Assembly: GCA_036378955.1 (NCBI GenBank) | Contig: DASUVM010000009.1 | Coordinates: forward strand, 62,001-126,000 | Source of the DNA: DASUVM01 sp036378955 | GTDB taxonomy: Bacteria > Patescibacteriota > Saccharimonadia > Saccharimonadales > Saccharimonadaceae | Direction: 5' to 3' | Length of the DNA: 64,000 bases | Part shown: in pieces, positions 16,414 through 24,800 of the stretch | How the letters are laid out: each line of letters begins with the position of its first letter | Numbering within the stretch: position 1 is the first letter of the stretch | Made by a program: the position numbers and the translations under genes | The notes under the pieces: model-generated | The model's input: the letters and a program-made list of their open reading frames with translations, nothing else | The model's database searches: none | Told to the model about the DNA's origin: nothing

Positions 16414-17028
16414 ATGATGATCCGCATTTCACTAGTTGAACCTAGTAAGTTGTGGCGAACCGCCCTTTCGATGGTTATTTCAAGAGAGCAAGATATTGAG
16501 GTAGCTTCTGAGTTTGCTCATATAAGCGAGGCTATTGGGCGAGCCGCGCGTGTACAAAAGACTGATGTCGGTGTCATCAGCATTGACATGAAGAATGAGC
16601 ACAATAATCTGGCGGCTGCGGGCAAACTCAAAAAGATTGCGCCCAGTTGTCATATTCTGGCTGTGGTTAGTGAGGTAATGGCCGGTAGTATCTCCCCGGC
16701 ATCGGGGTATATACAGGGGTTTGTGAGCCACGAAACCGAGCTGCCTTCATTGATTGCTTGCATCAGAAGAGTGGCGCATGGAGAGCGAATTATTGAACCC
16801 GCTTCGTTGGCCGTTGCCGCGGCCTGTGCTCCTGCCAACCCTTTGACCCCACGCGAACGCCAGGTATTGCTGGCTATTATAAATGAGAATACTACCAGAG
16901 AAGTCGCCACTCAGCTGCGAATTGCAGATGGCACTGTTCGGAATGCGGTTTCGTCAATTATAGAAAAGACAGGCACGAGTAACCGTATGGCGGCAATAAG
17001 GGTGGCACAAACGAGGGGCTGGGTGTAA
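16414..17028 (+). CDS. NarL/DesR-type LuxR regulator with degenerate receiver domain
   Basis: 204 aa. The C-terminal LuxR helix-turn-helix is intact: LTPRERQVLLAI...TREVATQLRIADGTVRNAVSSIIEKTG (about residues 143-195). The N-terminal half aligns with response-regulator receivers of the DesR/LiaR kind, but the acidic pocket is gone (LVEPS where LxDDx is expected) and the phospho-acceptor Asp position reads Ser56 in DVGVISIDM. It should therefore work without a histidine kinase, perhaps sensing a ligand or protein. GGAG is 6 nt upstream of ATG 16414. A short hairpin AGACAT/ATGTCT lies in the leader. It is divergent from the pilin gene, which is a candidate target. Confidence 0.75.
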   Translation: MMIRISLVEPSKLWRTALSMVISREQDIEVASEFAHISEAIGRAARVQKTDVGVISIDMKNEHNNLAAAGKLKKIAPSCHILAVVSEVMAGSISPASGYIQGFVSHETELPSLIACIRRVAHGERIIEPASLAVAAACAPANPLTPRERQVLLAIINENTTREVATQLRIADGTVRNAVSSIIEKTGTSNRMAAIRVAQTRGWV

Positions 17029-17058
17029 TTCGACGATCTTCTTATTGGCGCGTTCACT

Positions 17059-17087
17059 GCCCACTTTCTGCACTACAGAAAGTGGGC
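17059..17087. terminator. Perfect 12-bp hairpin after the LuxR-type gene
   Basis: GCCCACTTTCTG (17059-17070) pairs with CAGAAAGTGGGC (17076-17087), loop CACTA. No U-tract follows on either strand, so it may be an RNA-stabilising 3' end or a factor-dependent terminator. Confidence 0.5.
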
Positions 17088-17126
17088 ATCTACTACACGA
17101 AACACGCCTATAGCATAATTTAGAAT

Positions 17127-17285
17127 ATGAGTGCACACCTCAAAACGGCAGAGCTACGCCAACGGGCCGATAACTTTCAAAACCCAGAGCACCCAGATTA
17201 TCGTCTGCATGAGACCGGCATACACCACAAGGCACGCAGCCATGCGATTAATGTTCTTCACTCTAGTTTGGCACAAAAATCTTAA
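17127..17285 (+). CDS. Hypothetical 52-residue protein
   Basis: A short frame with protein-like composition (MSAHLKTAELRQRADNF..., hydrophilic, several His) begins 40 nt after the hairpin and has GCATAAT shortly upstream. No family recognised. It lies in an area of gene debris, so it may equally be a remnant. No Shine-Dalgarno is visible. Confidence 0.3.
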   Translation: MSAHLKTAELRQRADNFQNPEHPDYRLHETGIHHKARSHAINVLHSSLAQKS

Positions 17286-17399
17286 CGAGAAGAGACGGCA
17301 CCATACTTTCTAGAACGGAAGTAACGAACGAGTCATTAATTTAATTCCTCTTTTAATGAACTACGAATTCCTGATAGTAAGCTTCCATAAGAGCTAGCA

Positions 17400-17581
17400 T
17401 GCCGTAGCCCTACCGGCGGTAGACCGCGTAACCGGTGAGACGTTCTGGCGTTATTGTCAGAATCGGTGGCTCACGCTTTACGAATGGAGTTAGTCGAAGA
17501 TCCGCGAAAAGTACGTGGGCTGATAGAAAACATTAGTGAAAGAACGGGACGGAATTTCACCAGGCATATGGAACGATTATA
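17400..17581 (+). pseudogene. Unidentified gene remnant in two frames
   Basis: One frame (about 17404-17493) reads AVALPAVDRVTGETFWRYCQ and stops; an overlapping second frame (to TAG 17579) reads SVAHALRMELVEDPRKVRG then LIENISERTGRNFTRHMERL. Both look like coding composition, which suggests a frameshifted gene fragment. The family is unknown. The rest of the 17286-17675 stretch shows nothing I can support. Confidence 0.3.
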
Positions 17582-17675
17582 GCTTAAGCCCATTCACGGA
17601 GCGTATCGACTTTTTGATTCGTTTGCTTTAATATCGAAAGCATGTCAGGGAGATAAACCCCAATACAAGCTAGAA

Positions 17676-18059
17676 ATGGGCCTGGAAACTTCTGTATTAA
17701 ACCAAGTGATTGAAGGTAGAAAAACAGTTGAAGTCAGACTAAACCGTGGCAAGTTTCGTGCAATGACGCTGGGCCGGATTGTCTGTTTACGCCAAGATAT
17801 TTGGGAGAATGGCGAAGAGCTTGGCACTAAGCCAGACATGGCAAAAATACAAGTGGTGAAGGCAGAAGATTTCGATTCGTTCAGTGTAGTGTTTGACAAA
17901 GTTGGGCTAGAGCCTATCTTACCGGATGTGGAGAGTGTTGAAGAAGCACTTAAAACCTACTATCAATTCTATTCACCCCAAGAAGAAGCGGAGTTTGGAG
18001 TAAGAGCAATCACCATGCGGTGTCTCGCGGGAAAAAAGATAACGCCTGAACCTCGCTGA
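17676..18059 (+). CDS. ASCH-domain protein
   Basis: 127 aa with the ASCH (ASC-1 homology) pattern: IEGRKTVEVRLNRGKFRAM at residues 13-31 (the GxKxxExR signature), a G-rich strand LGRIVCLRQ, and a C-terminal YYQFYSPQEEAEFGVRAITMR ending in the usual strand. ASCH domains bind RNA or modified nucleosides and some (YqfB) deacylate N4-acetylcytidine; the Lys and Glu of KTVEVR fit that chemistry. The gene stands alone after decayed DNA. Confidence 0.75.
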   Translation: MGLETSVLNQVIEGRKTVEVRLNRGKFRAMTLGRIVCLRQDIWENGEELGTKPDMAKIQVVKAEDFDSFSVVFDKVGLEPILPDVESVEEALKTYYQFYSPQEEAEFGVRAITMRCLAGKKITPEPR

Positions 18060-18150
18060 ATGACGCTTACTATTTTTGCACTAAGTTTAGTAAGGCACGC
18101 GAGTCTTGCCGATAAATAATACGAGCCGTATCCTAGCTATTTAATAAGTT

Positions 18151-18179
18151 TTGCGTATCGGTATTGCTATACTTATTAT
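18151..18179 (+). promoter_or_regulatory. Promoter of the 17-codon gene
   Basis: TTGCGT (18151-18156), a 17-nt spacer and TATTAT (18174-18179). An overlapping extended -10, TGC TATACT (18165-18173), is an alternative. Either is among the better promoters in the window. Confidence 0.6.
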
Positions 18180-18203
18180 GGTTATTTTAAAAAAAGGAAG
18201 AAC

Positions 18204-18257
18204 ATGGACGAAGATTACGCAGCAACCGAAGCACGCAATATTCCGCGGTGGAACTAA
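18204..18257 (+). CDS. Seventeen-residue peptide gene or truncated gene start
   Basis: ATG follows AAAGGAAG with 3 nt spacing and opens a 17-codon frame (MDEDYAATEARNIPRWN) ending in TAA. It has its own promoter (18151-18179) and a terminator at 18266-18294, so the whole transcription unit is about 110 nt. It could be a real small peptide, a regulatory RNA with an incidental frame, or the surviving 5' end of a deleted gene. Acidic N-terminus and Arg/Trp C-terminus; no membrane character. Confidence 0.35.
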   Translation: MDEDYAATEARNIPRWN

Positions 18258-18265
18258 ACTACTCT

Positions 18266-18294
18266 AAGGCGCCGCCGCGGGCCGCCTTGCTTTT
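18266..18294 (+). terminator. Terminator of the 17-codon gene
   Basis: AAGGCG (18266-18271) / CGCCTT (18283-18288) followed by GCTTTT. The convergent beta-lactamase-like gene ends 17 nt further on. Confidence 0.65.
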
Positions 18295-18310
18295 GGGAGC
18301 CACCTTCGCC

Positions 18311-19639
18311 TTATAATGGTTTATGGTGTGGTTTACCCATAGAATGTAAAGGCTGGGCTTTAGTATCTTCTTGATCGGTATCATAACCGCACAGTGCGTT
18401 CCACACCAGCTCGTTAGTGTAGCGAATAGAGCCTTCGGCAAACTCTGGGTCGCCAAGCGTATTGGTTGAAGATGCAACCATAGCACTTTTTATACCATCT
18501 GGCGTGACACCATTAGTGTTTGAGTAGCCAATCACATCGCCGCCGTGGTGCCAATAAATGCCGCCGCATGGCAACTTGGTTGAAAATATCCCTAAACCAT
18601 AGCGAGCACCGGGCCAGATTGCTTCATAGTCGGCCCCCATTGGCACGGTAGTTTTCAGCTCTGCCATTTGTGCTGGTGGCAACAGGCGGCCCTTCATAAG
18701 CGCCCGGAAAAACTTATTAACATCGCGCGGCGTAGAAATAAGCGAACCGGCCGGGCTGCCCCATGTCATATTATGCTCTGTGGTGTCGTAATACGGTGTG
18801 TCGTCACCAAATATTTCGTACCCCCTAGGGAAAGGCACGGGTAAGCTGGGGTTATTGCCAGGCTCACTCGTGTGGCTCATACCAACAGGTATAAAAATAC
18901 GGTCTTTGAGCTGTTTGCCCCAGGGCTGCCCGGTGACTGCCTCTATAATCATGCCAGCAACAATATAGTTCGTATTAGAATATTCCCAGCGGGCACCGGG
19001 TGCAAAGTTTGGTGGGTGCGCCACGGCTAACGCTGCAAGCTGGCGAAGGGTGTATGTATTGTAGCGGTTGGGGTAAAAACCTTCGGGCGTCACAAGGGTC
19101 TCAAGCATGGCGTCGGCTTCAATATAATCGAATAACCCGCTGGTGTGTTGCAGCAGGTTGCGAATAGTAATTCTCTCGCCGTTATTACCATGCCCTGCAA
19201 TCACACCGGGCAGCCACTTTTCGACCTTATCGTTGATCGAGAGCTTGCCTTCGGCCTCAAGCTGCAAAATGACTGTAGAAACCATGGTTTTGGTGGTGCT
19301 GCCGATTCGGACATGTGAGTTCCATGAAACGGGTATCGTCGTTCCCCTTACGGCTGTGCCTGAGCGTGCGCGAAAGGTGGCGGCTGTACCAGGAACTTCA
19401 ATAGTGTATTCTGCCAGTACACCAACGGTGCCAATATCTCTAATATGATTAGTATCTTGTTGCAGAATGCTATTTGAGGGTGCATCTATCACGACGTCAA
19501 CAAACTGTGCCTTTACTTCATGTATGCCAAAAGTTAATGCGCCAATGAGTGCTAATAAAAAGACCCAAACGGCCTGTGGCCTTCGCAATAGCAACAAACA
19601 CCCTGAATGCTTTGATGTGACTCGAGATTTTATGTTCAT
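18311..19639 (-). CDS. Exported serine beta-lactamase/D-Ala-D-Ala carboxypeptidase family protein
   Basis: 442 aa. An N-terminal basic stretch followed by WVFLLALIGALTFGI is a signal peptide or anchor (about residues 25-40). The class C / DD-peptidase active site is complete: SxxK at Ser114-Lys117 (GSTTK), YSN in WEYSNTNY, and HxG as HHGGD near residue 355. The family includes DD-carboxypeptidases, AmpC enzymes and esterases; HHGG and the long insert after YSN suggest the peptidase/esterase side. It likely acts outside the membrane on cell-wall peptides or a D-amino ester. TAGTAT and a G-rich stretch lie upstream. Confidence 0.87.
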   Translation of the reverse strand: MNIKSRVTSKHSGCLLLLRRPQAVWVFLLALIGALTFGIHEVKAQFVDVVIDAPSNSILQQDTNHIRDIGTVGVLAEYTIEVPGTAATFRARSGTAVRGTTIPVSWNSHVRIGSTTKTMVSTVILQLEAEGKLSINDKVEKWLPGVIAGHGNNGERITIRNLLQHTSGLFDYIEADAMLETLVTPEGFYPNRYNTYTLRQLAALAVAHPPNFAPGARWEYSNTNYIVAGMIIEAVTGQPWGKQLKDRIFIPVGMSHTSEPGNNPSLPVPFPRGYEIFGDDTPYYDTTEHNMTWGSPAGSLISTPRDVNKFFRALMKGRLLPPAQMAELKTTVPMGADYEAIWPGARYGLGIFSTKLPCGGIYWHHGGDVIGYSNTNGVTPDGIKSAMVASSTNTLGDPEFAEGSIRYTNELVWNALCGYDTDQEDTKAQPLHSMGKPHHKPL

Positions 19640-19811
19640 ATGCCCACCCCCCTATACTATCAGCTTACGTTCGACTAGCGAGAAGCGTCAAGCAACAGGC
19701 GATAATAGTGGGCCTATTTTAATAATTACAGCTTTAAGAGTTAATATTTGCCGACGTTGGTAGATCCCAGCTGCCTCTGGCAATTTACGAGTTTTTAGTG
19801 GAGGTTTACAT

Positions 19812-21317
19812 TCACATTTGTGCAACAGCAGCCGCTAGCCTGCAAGCTAGCTTGCCTACAAAGTCTTGAGAAGTTGGGTCTACGCCTGGCTGGTGGCCAG
19901 CGGCAATTTCGTAAGTTGAAATAACTCTTGGGGCTGGTACTGTGTTCACTGCAGGCATGTTTTTTTGTTGCCAAGGCTTGCATTCGGGCAGTAGTTGCTG
20001 CCAAAACACTTCTCTTTTCTGGCGGTTACCGATTAAGTCATAGAGCCCGCTCACCTCGGCAATTCGCAAGTGTGGCGAGTTTTGTAGCAAGGTTCTCATG
20101 GTCACAGCGGCAGTTCGCTCTTGCCAGTCGTTGGTAAATGGCCACTGGGGGTAGACCATTAAGATGCCATTATAATCAGTGTTCTCGGTGCTATAACCAA
20201 TTCGAGCAAAGGTGTCGTTCGTAGTCTTTTTATAATGCGGCTCCCAATTGTCGAGTGCGGGATCGACAGTTACAGGCTGAGTAGCCTTAAAAGCCAGCCT
20301 ACTATCAACGCCGCTCAGCATGAGCCCTTGTCTGCCGAGCAATTGTTTTTGAAAAACGCTCAGTGGCACTTGCAGTTGGTTGGCTTGAATGAGCTTTGTG
20401 TCGAGGCCGGTGAGGCTAGCTATTTTTTCTATGAGGTTTCGGGGGTATTTTTTGGTTTTGAGCGCTTGCGCATAGGGGCCCCAGGCAAATTCGGCAACCT
20501 CGTTATAATAGTCGGCCGGTCTCCGCCTGCGAGCCGCCGCGTTGTGGTGCATGGCCGCAACAGCAAAACTAGGAAGGTTCGTAATAGAAGCGAGGCGGTT
20601 GTTTTCTGGGTTTTCGGCGTCATGAGCAGTGAGTGAGTGGTCGTAGTTGCCAGATACCAAAAGCAGTGCGGCTGCATCACGATTTTTTTGCTGTAACATG
20701 TTTGCTATAGCTGTCATACGCAGCGTGGCGTAAGAAGAACCAGCCAAGATAATGGACGCATCATCTCTGTTATGGGAGTGTAGGTATGCTTCTAAAAACG
20801 CCAGGGCTACTGCGGCGTCATTTTCTACGCCGAAGAAGCGCGCTACGTCGCTTTCTGACAGTGGTTGTCCATAGCCGGTTCCGATAGGGTCAAGAAACAC
20901 CATATCACTTTCTTGTAAAAGTGTGTGCGGGTTCGCTTCTGGCACGGAGCCGGGTTTTAAGTGGCCATTTAATTCATGACGAAGTATACGGGGGCTGAAT
21001 AACTCGTTATGGTTCCAAAGCGTGCCAGGCGAAAGCGGCCCGCCGTTCATAACTAATGTGACTGGCCGGCGCGAGTTGGCAGCCGGTTTACTGTATGCAA
21101 TGAAGCTCATGGTTGCCCTGCTGCACCCGTCTTCTATAACTGTTACAGTACCACCTTCGGCCGCGTAATCAGGGTACTCTTTTGTTGCGATAGCGTCCGG
21201 CTTAAATGTCAACCTGCCAAGAGGTGGGCTTGGTTCAAGCTGAGCGAACTGATGTGAGGGGCGGAATTCTTCAATGAGCTCACGAGAAAGATTATCTCTA
21301 TATTGTAGGGTGTTCAT
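19812..21317 (-). CDS. Serine carboxypeptidase (peptidase S10)-like protein
   Basis: Alpha/beta hydrolase of the S10 family, which removes C-terminal residues from peptides. Oxyanion segment VMNGGPLSPGTLW (~residues 89-101), DPIGTGYGQPL, nucleophile region LAGSSYATLR with Ser195 (usually GESYGG), acid in VSGLYDL, and His in AAGHQPG. The Glu of GESYG is replaced by Ser; in S10 enzymes that Glu helps bind the substrate carboxylate and gives the acidic pH optimum, so substrate preference may differ. No signal peptide is seen, so it is probably cytoplasmic. It overlaps the stop of 21314-21748 by 4 nt. Confidence 0.82.
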   Translation of the reverse strand: MNTLQYRDNLSRELIEEFRPSHQFAQLEPSPPLGRLTFKPDAIATKEYPDYAAEGGTVTVIEDGCSRATMSFIAYSKPAANSRRPVTLVMNGGPLSPGTLWNHNELFSPRILRHELNGHLKPGSVPEANPHTLLQESDMVFLDPIGTGYGQPLSESDVARFFGVENDAAVALAFLEAYLHSHNRDDASIILAGSSYATLRMTAIANMLQQKNRDAAALLLVSGNYDHSLTAHDAENPENNRLASITNLPSFAVAAMHHNAAARRRRPADYYNEVAEFAWGPYAQALKTKKYPRNLIEKIASLTGLDTKLIQANQLQVPLSVFQKQLLGRQGLMLSGVDSRLAFKATQPVTVDPALDNWEPHYKKTTNDTFARIGYSTENTDYNGILMVYPQWPFTNDWQERTAAVTMRTLLQNSPHLRIAEVSGLYDLIGNRQKREVFWQQLLPECKPWQQKNMPAVNTVPAPRVISTYEIAAGHQPGVDPTSQDFVGKLACRLAAAVAQM

Positions 21318-21748
21318 TGCGTTTTTTTGGTTGTATCATTTTGCAATTGTAAGAAATCTTCATAAGCGATACCCCAAGGTTCGGTAAAAGGAGCACCTTG
21401 CAGGGCCTCGCCTAGTTCGTTAATTTCGGGCTGCAACGCCTCCCCCGCTAGCAGGTGAGTCGTTTCACTATAGCTAGCAACCGGGGCCTCGCAGTGGTAA
21501 AAGACGTAATAAAGAGTCGCTATTTTACGCAGATGAGCTACTGCCGGTGCTGGTAGTTCAAGATTATTGTTGGCTAATTTTATAAGCATGGCCTGTAATT
21601 CGTCATGCTCTGTAATTTCGGCGGCTGTTTTGAGCTGCGTCAGCTCTTGGTGTGAGCGAGCAAACTCGGCGAGTGCTTGGTCTCGTTCTTCGGTTGAGGG
21701 TAGCGGCTTAGTCTCAGGCTGGCTGTGATGGGATTCGGGAGGTTTCAT
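21314..21748 (-). CDS. Hypothetical protein coupled to the S10 peptidase
   Basis: 144 aa if started at ATG 21748 (GTG 21757 is also in frame). Polar, mostly alpha-helical, with a charged N-terminus (SHHSQPETKPLPSTEERDQA) and a segment ATLYYVFYHCEAP. No family recognised. ATGA overlap makes it the upstream partner of the S10 peptidase; it may be a chaperone, inhibitor or substrate adaptor. Confidence 0.65.
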   Translation of the reverse strand: MKPPESHHSQPETKPLPSTEERDQALAEFARSHQELTQLKTAAEITEHDELQAMLIKLANNNLELPAPAVAHLRKIATLYYVFYHCEAPVASYSETTHLLAGEALQPEINELGEALQGAPFTEPWGIAYEDFLQLQNDTTKKTQ

Positions 21749-21867
21749 TTTATTCACTCTACAGTAGCTTCATATAGAATCAAATATAGTGTATAAAATA
21801 CAACTATGTATGAACAGTATTGCGCTATAAAGATTTTCTGATGTAAAATTTAAATAGAAATTAAAAA

Positions 21868-24800
21868 ATGCTTAAGGAGATCGCTATTAACAGGTTCCTA
21901 AATAGAGCCAACGGCTTATTGGCTCGCCGGCTGAGCTGGCAATTGTCACTCGGTGTATGTATGCTGGCTGCGATATTCGCGGCTTGTTTTGCTTTAAACC
22001 AAAAAGTGGATGCTGCCGGAAGCGGCGGGCAAGTAACAGGCATAGCTGGTAAGTGCTTGGCTAATGAAAACGGCGTTGCCGCAAATGGCAATAAAATACA
22101 AATTGAAAACTGTGTAGCAGGTGCGAACCAAACATGGTCATGGACGGGCGACAAAACGCTTCGCGTGCAAGGGTTCTGTCTTGATGTGCAATCTTCAGGT
22201 ATGATACCTGGCACGCCAGTTCGGCTCTGGACGTGTAATGGTTCTGGTGCACAGCAATGGCGGCCAATGGCAGATGGCTCACTCATCAATGTGGCTTCTA
22301 ATTTGTGCCTTGAGACGGTCGGCGGTGCGTTGGCGAATGGAACGAGCGTTCATATTGCCACTTGTAGCGCCTCTGCCCCCGCTCAAGATTGGAACATATC
22401 TCAGGCAGTGATTACACTAGACCCGCCAGCTTTTGCGCCGCATGCCCCATTGCCGGGCGGAGCCCCCCACACGCCGGCCCCTGCTATAACGCTAGATTAT
22501 GCTATGGCTCCTGAGTTTAAAACTTGGCTAGAAGCTGCGGCCAAACCACTCTTAGAGGCTTGGTACCCCGTGTTGGTTGATTACTATGCCTACCCCCACC
22601 ATCACTCACAGGTAAGAACAAATCTTACTATTGCAATGGATCCGGCCTATTCGGGCGTTGCCTTTGTGGATCAAGCAAATGGTAGAATCGTTATCAGCCC
22701 GGATTATATGCGCAATAATCTGAGTGACGGTGGCTTGCTTATTCATGAAGCAACCCACATTTTGCAGTGGAACCCCGCCCGTCAATCATCAGGTGTACCC
22801 GGCTGGATTGTTGAAGGCTGGGCTGATCATGCCCGCGAGGTAGTGTATCAAGATCGCCCGCTTCGGCAGCCAGTGAATGACGAAAATATCTTTAGTGGCT
22901 ATTCGCCAACTTCGCTGATGCTGGATGCGGCCGAAGCCTCCAATGGCGCTACCTTTCTCAAAGAACTGAGCACTCGTGGCTGGCAGGGTACGTACAACAA
23001 TGGTATGTTTGCAGAGGTGGCAGGAGCGAGCCTTGGCGGTTTGTGGTTTGCAACTACTAGCCAATCGTCATCTGACCCAGGCCGCATTACTCATACTGTG
23101 ACGGGCAAATGTATCGACCTTCCCTTCTTTGCGACTGACGAAGGCACGCTTATGCAGATACAAGGCTGTAATAATTCTCAGGCGCAAGAGTGGGTGTTTA
23201 AAGCAATTACCGCAGGAGCGAAAGCGGGCGTTATTGTTGGCTACGGCAATAAATGTCTTGCCGTTACGGGCAGTGCCACGGCTAATGGGTCGCCAGTATC
23301 ATACCGTAGCTGCGCATCGTCTGCCAATGCTGGCCAAAAATGGGAGTATGTGGGGGGCACCCTTCGCAACCCCAACTCGGGCAAGTGTTTGCAGCCTATT
23401 GGTGGCGCGACAAGTGACGGAACGAAATTAGAGATTCAACCATGCAATGGCTCGCTTGTGCAGCAGTGGACGCTGCCACCAATCTACAATGCTGCTCCTA
23501 GTGTCACTGCCAACAAAGTGCTTTACCCTGCCATCTTCTCTGATGGCCAGCAAGGAATCGGTATGACCGATGCTAGCGGGAATGGCTACAACCGACTTCT
23601 AACAGCTTCTGCCGGCAACAGCTATGACAAGCCGAACTTGTCGCCAAATGGTGCTAAAGTTGCTTTCTTGCAGACTACGAACGCTCAGCAAACATTAACG
23701 CTGCGTGTAGCGAACACCGACGGCACGAGCAATACACAACTAACAACTAATGGTTATTTTGTTTCTACCTCGGCTCCACGGCCGTTATGGTCGGCCGACA
23801 ATGCTAGGGTTTTGGTAGCGGTAACGCCAAACGGGCAAACTGCCACCGACAAGCAATGGCTATGGCTGTGGGTCAATGCCGACGGCAGCGGCCAGCAAGT
23901 TGTTTCATCTCAGGTAATTGGCGGTACGCCGTTCGCTGTTTTTAATAACAAAATTTACTTTTATAAAAATGCCGCAAATGCACTCTGTTCGGTCGACAGC
24001 AATAATGGCAGCGGTGAGGTATGTTTTGGTCAAGCTGCCAACTCAAAAGATGCAGCACTCTCGCCTGTTGGCGACAAAGTCGCCTCACTTGCTAATGGTA
24101 CGGTAACGGGCATTCAGCTCACGAATGTCGGCGGCTCGATTACCTCAACAGTTTCACTTTCACCGCTTGGCGGCTTGAGCGATATTACTCGGGTTGCTTG
24201 GGTGCCGAATACTGGCAAAATTGCCTTTTATGCAACGGTGAATGGTAAAAGTGCGTGGTATGCAGTTGACCCTGCTGTGCCTGCTCAAATCAATAAGCTC
24301 AACATTAATGCGATTGATATGAGCTGGTGGGCCAGTGCAGCCCCAACGCTAAAAGGTGGTGCTTATACGGCACTGAGCCCGTTTCGTGTGACTGATACGA
24401 GGGTGGGCTCAGGCCAATTGAATGCCGGTAAAACCCTGGCTTCGCAGTCGACGCTTGATATTCAAGTTGCTGGCCTGGGCGGCGTTCCGGCTGAAGGAGC
24501 ATCGGCTGTTGTGCTTAATATTACGGCGGCCTCAGCAACTTCGGCGGGTTTTTTAACGGTCTTCCCTACCGGCACGGTGCGATCGATCGCTTCAACGGTT
24601 AATACGGTTCCTAATGAAGTTGCTAATAATCAAACTACGGTTGGTCTTAGCGCCAATGGCAAAGTAAGCATATTTAATGCCTGGGGTAGCACGGATATTG
24701 TGGTTGATGTCGTGGGCTATTATAGCGAAAATGGCGGCACCTTTACGCCAACTGCACCAAAGCGTGTGATTGATACGCGTACCCCTGTGCAAACTATTCC

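Noticed and set aside
17131..17313. A 60-residue frame overlapping the 52-residue one
   Set aside because: Its composition is unlike protein and it is out of phase with the better frame at 17127-17285.
18259..18486. A 75-residue minus-strand frame ending in a Lys/Ala-rich tail
   Set aside because: It lies mostly inside the well-supported beta-lactamase-like gene in another frame and runs through the terminator.
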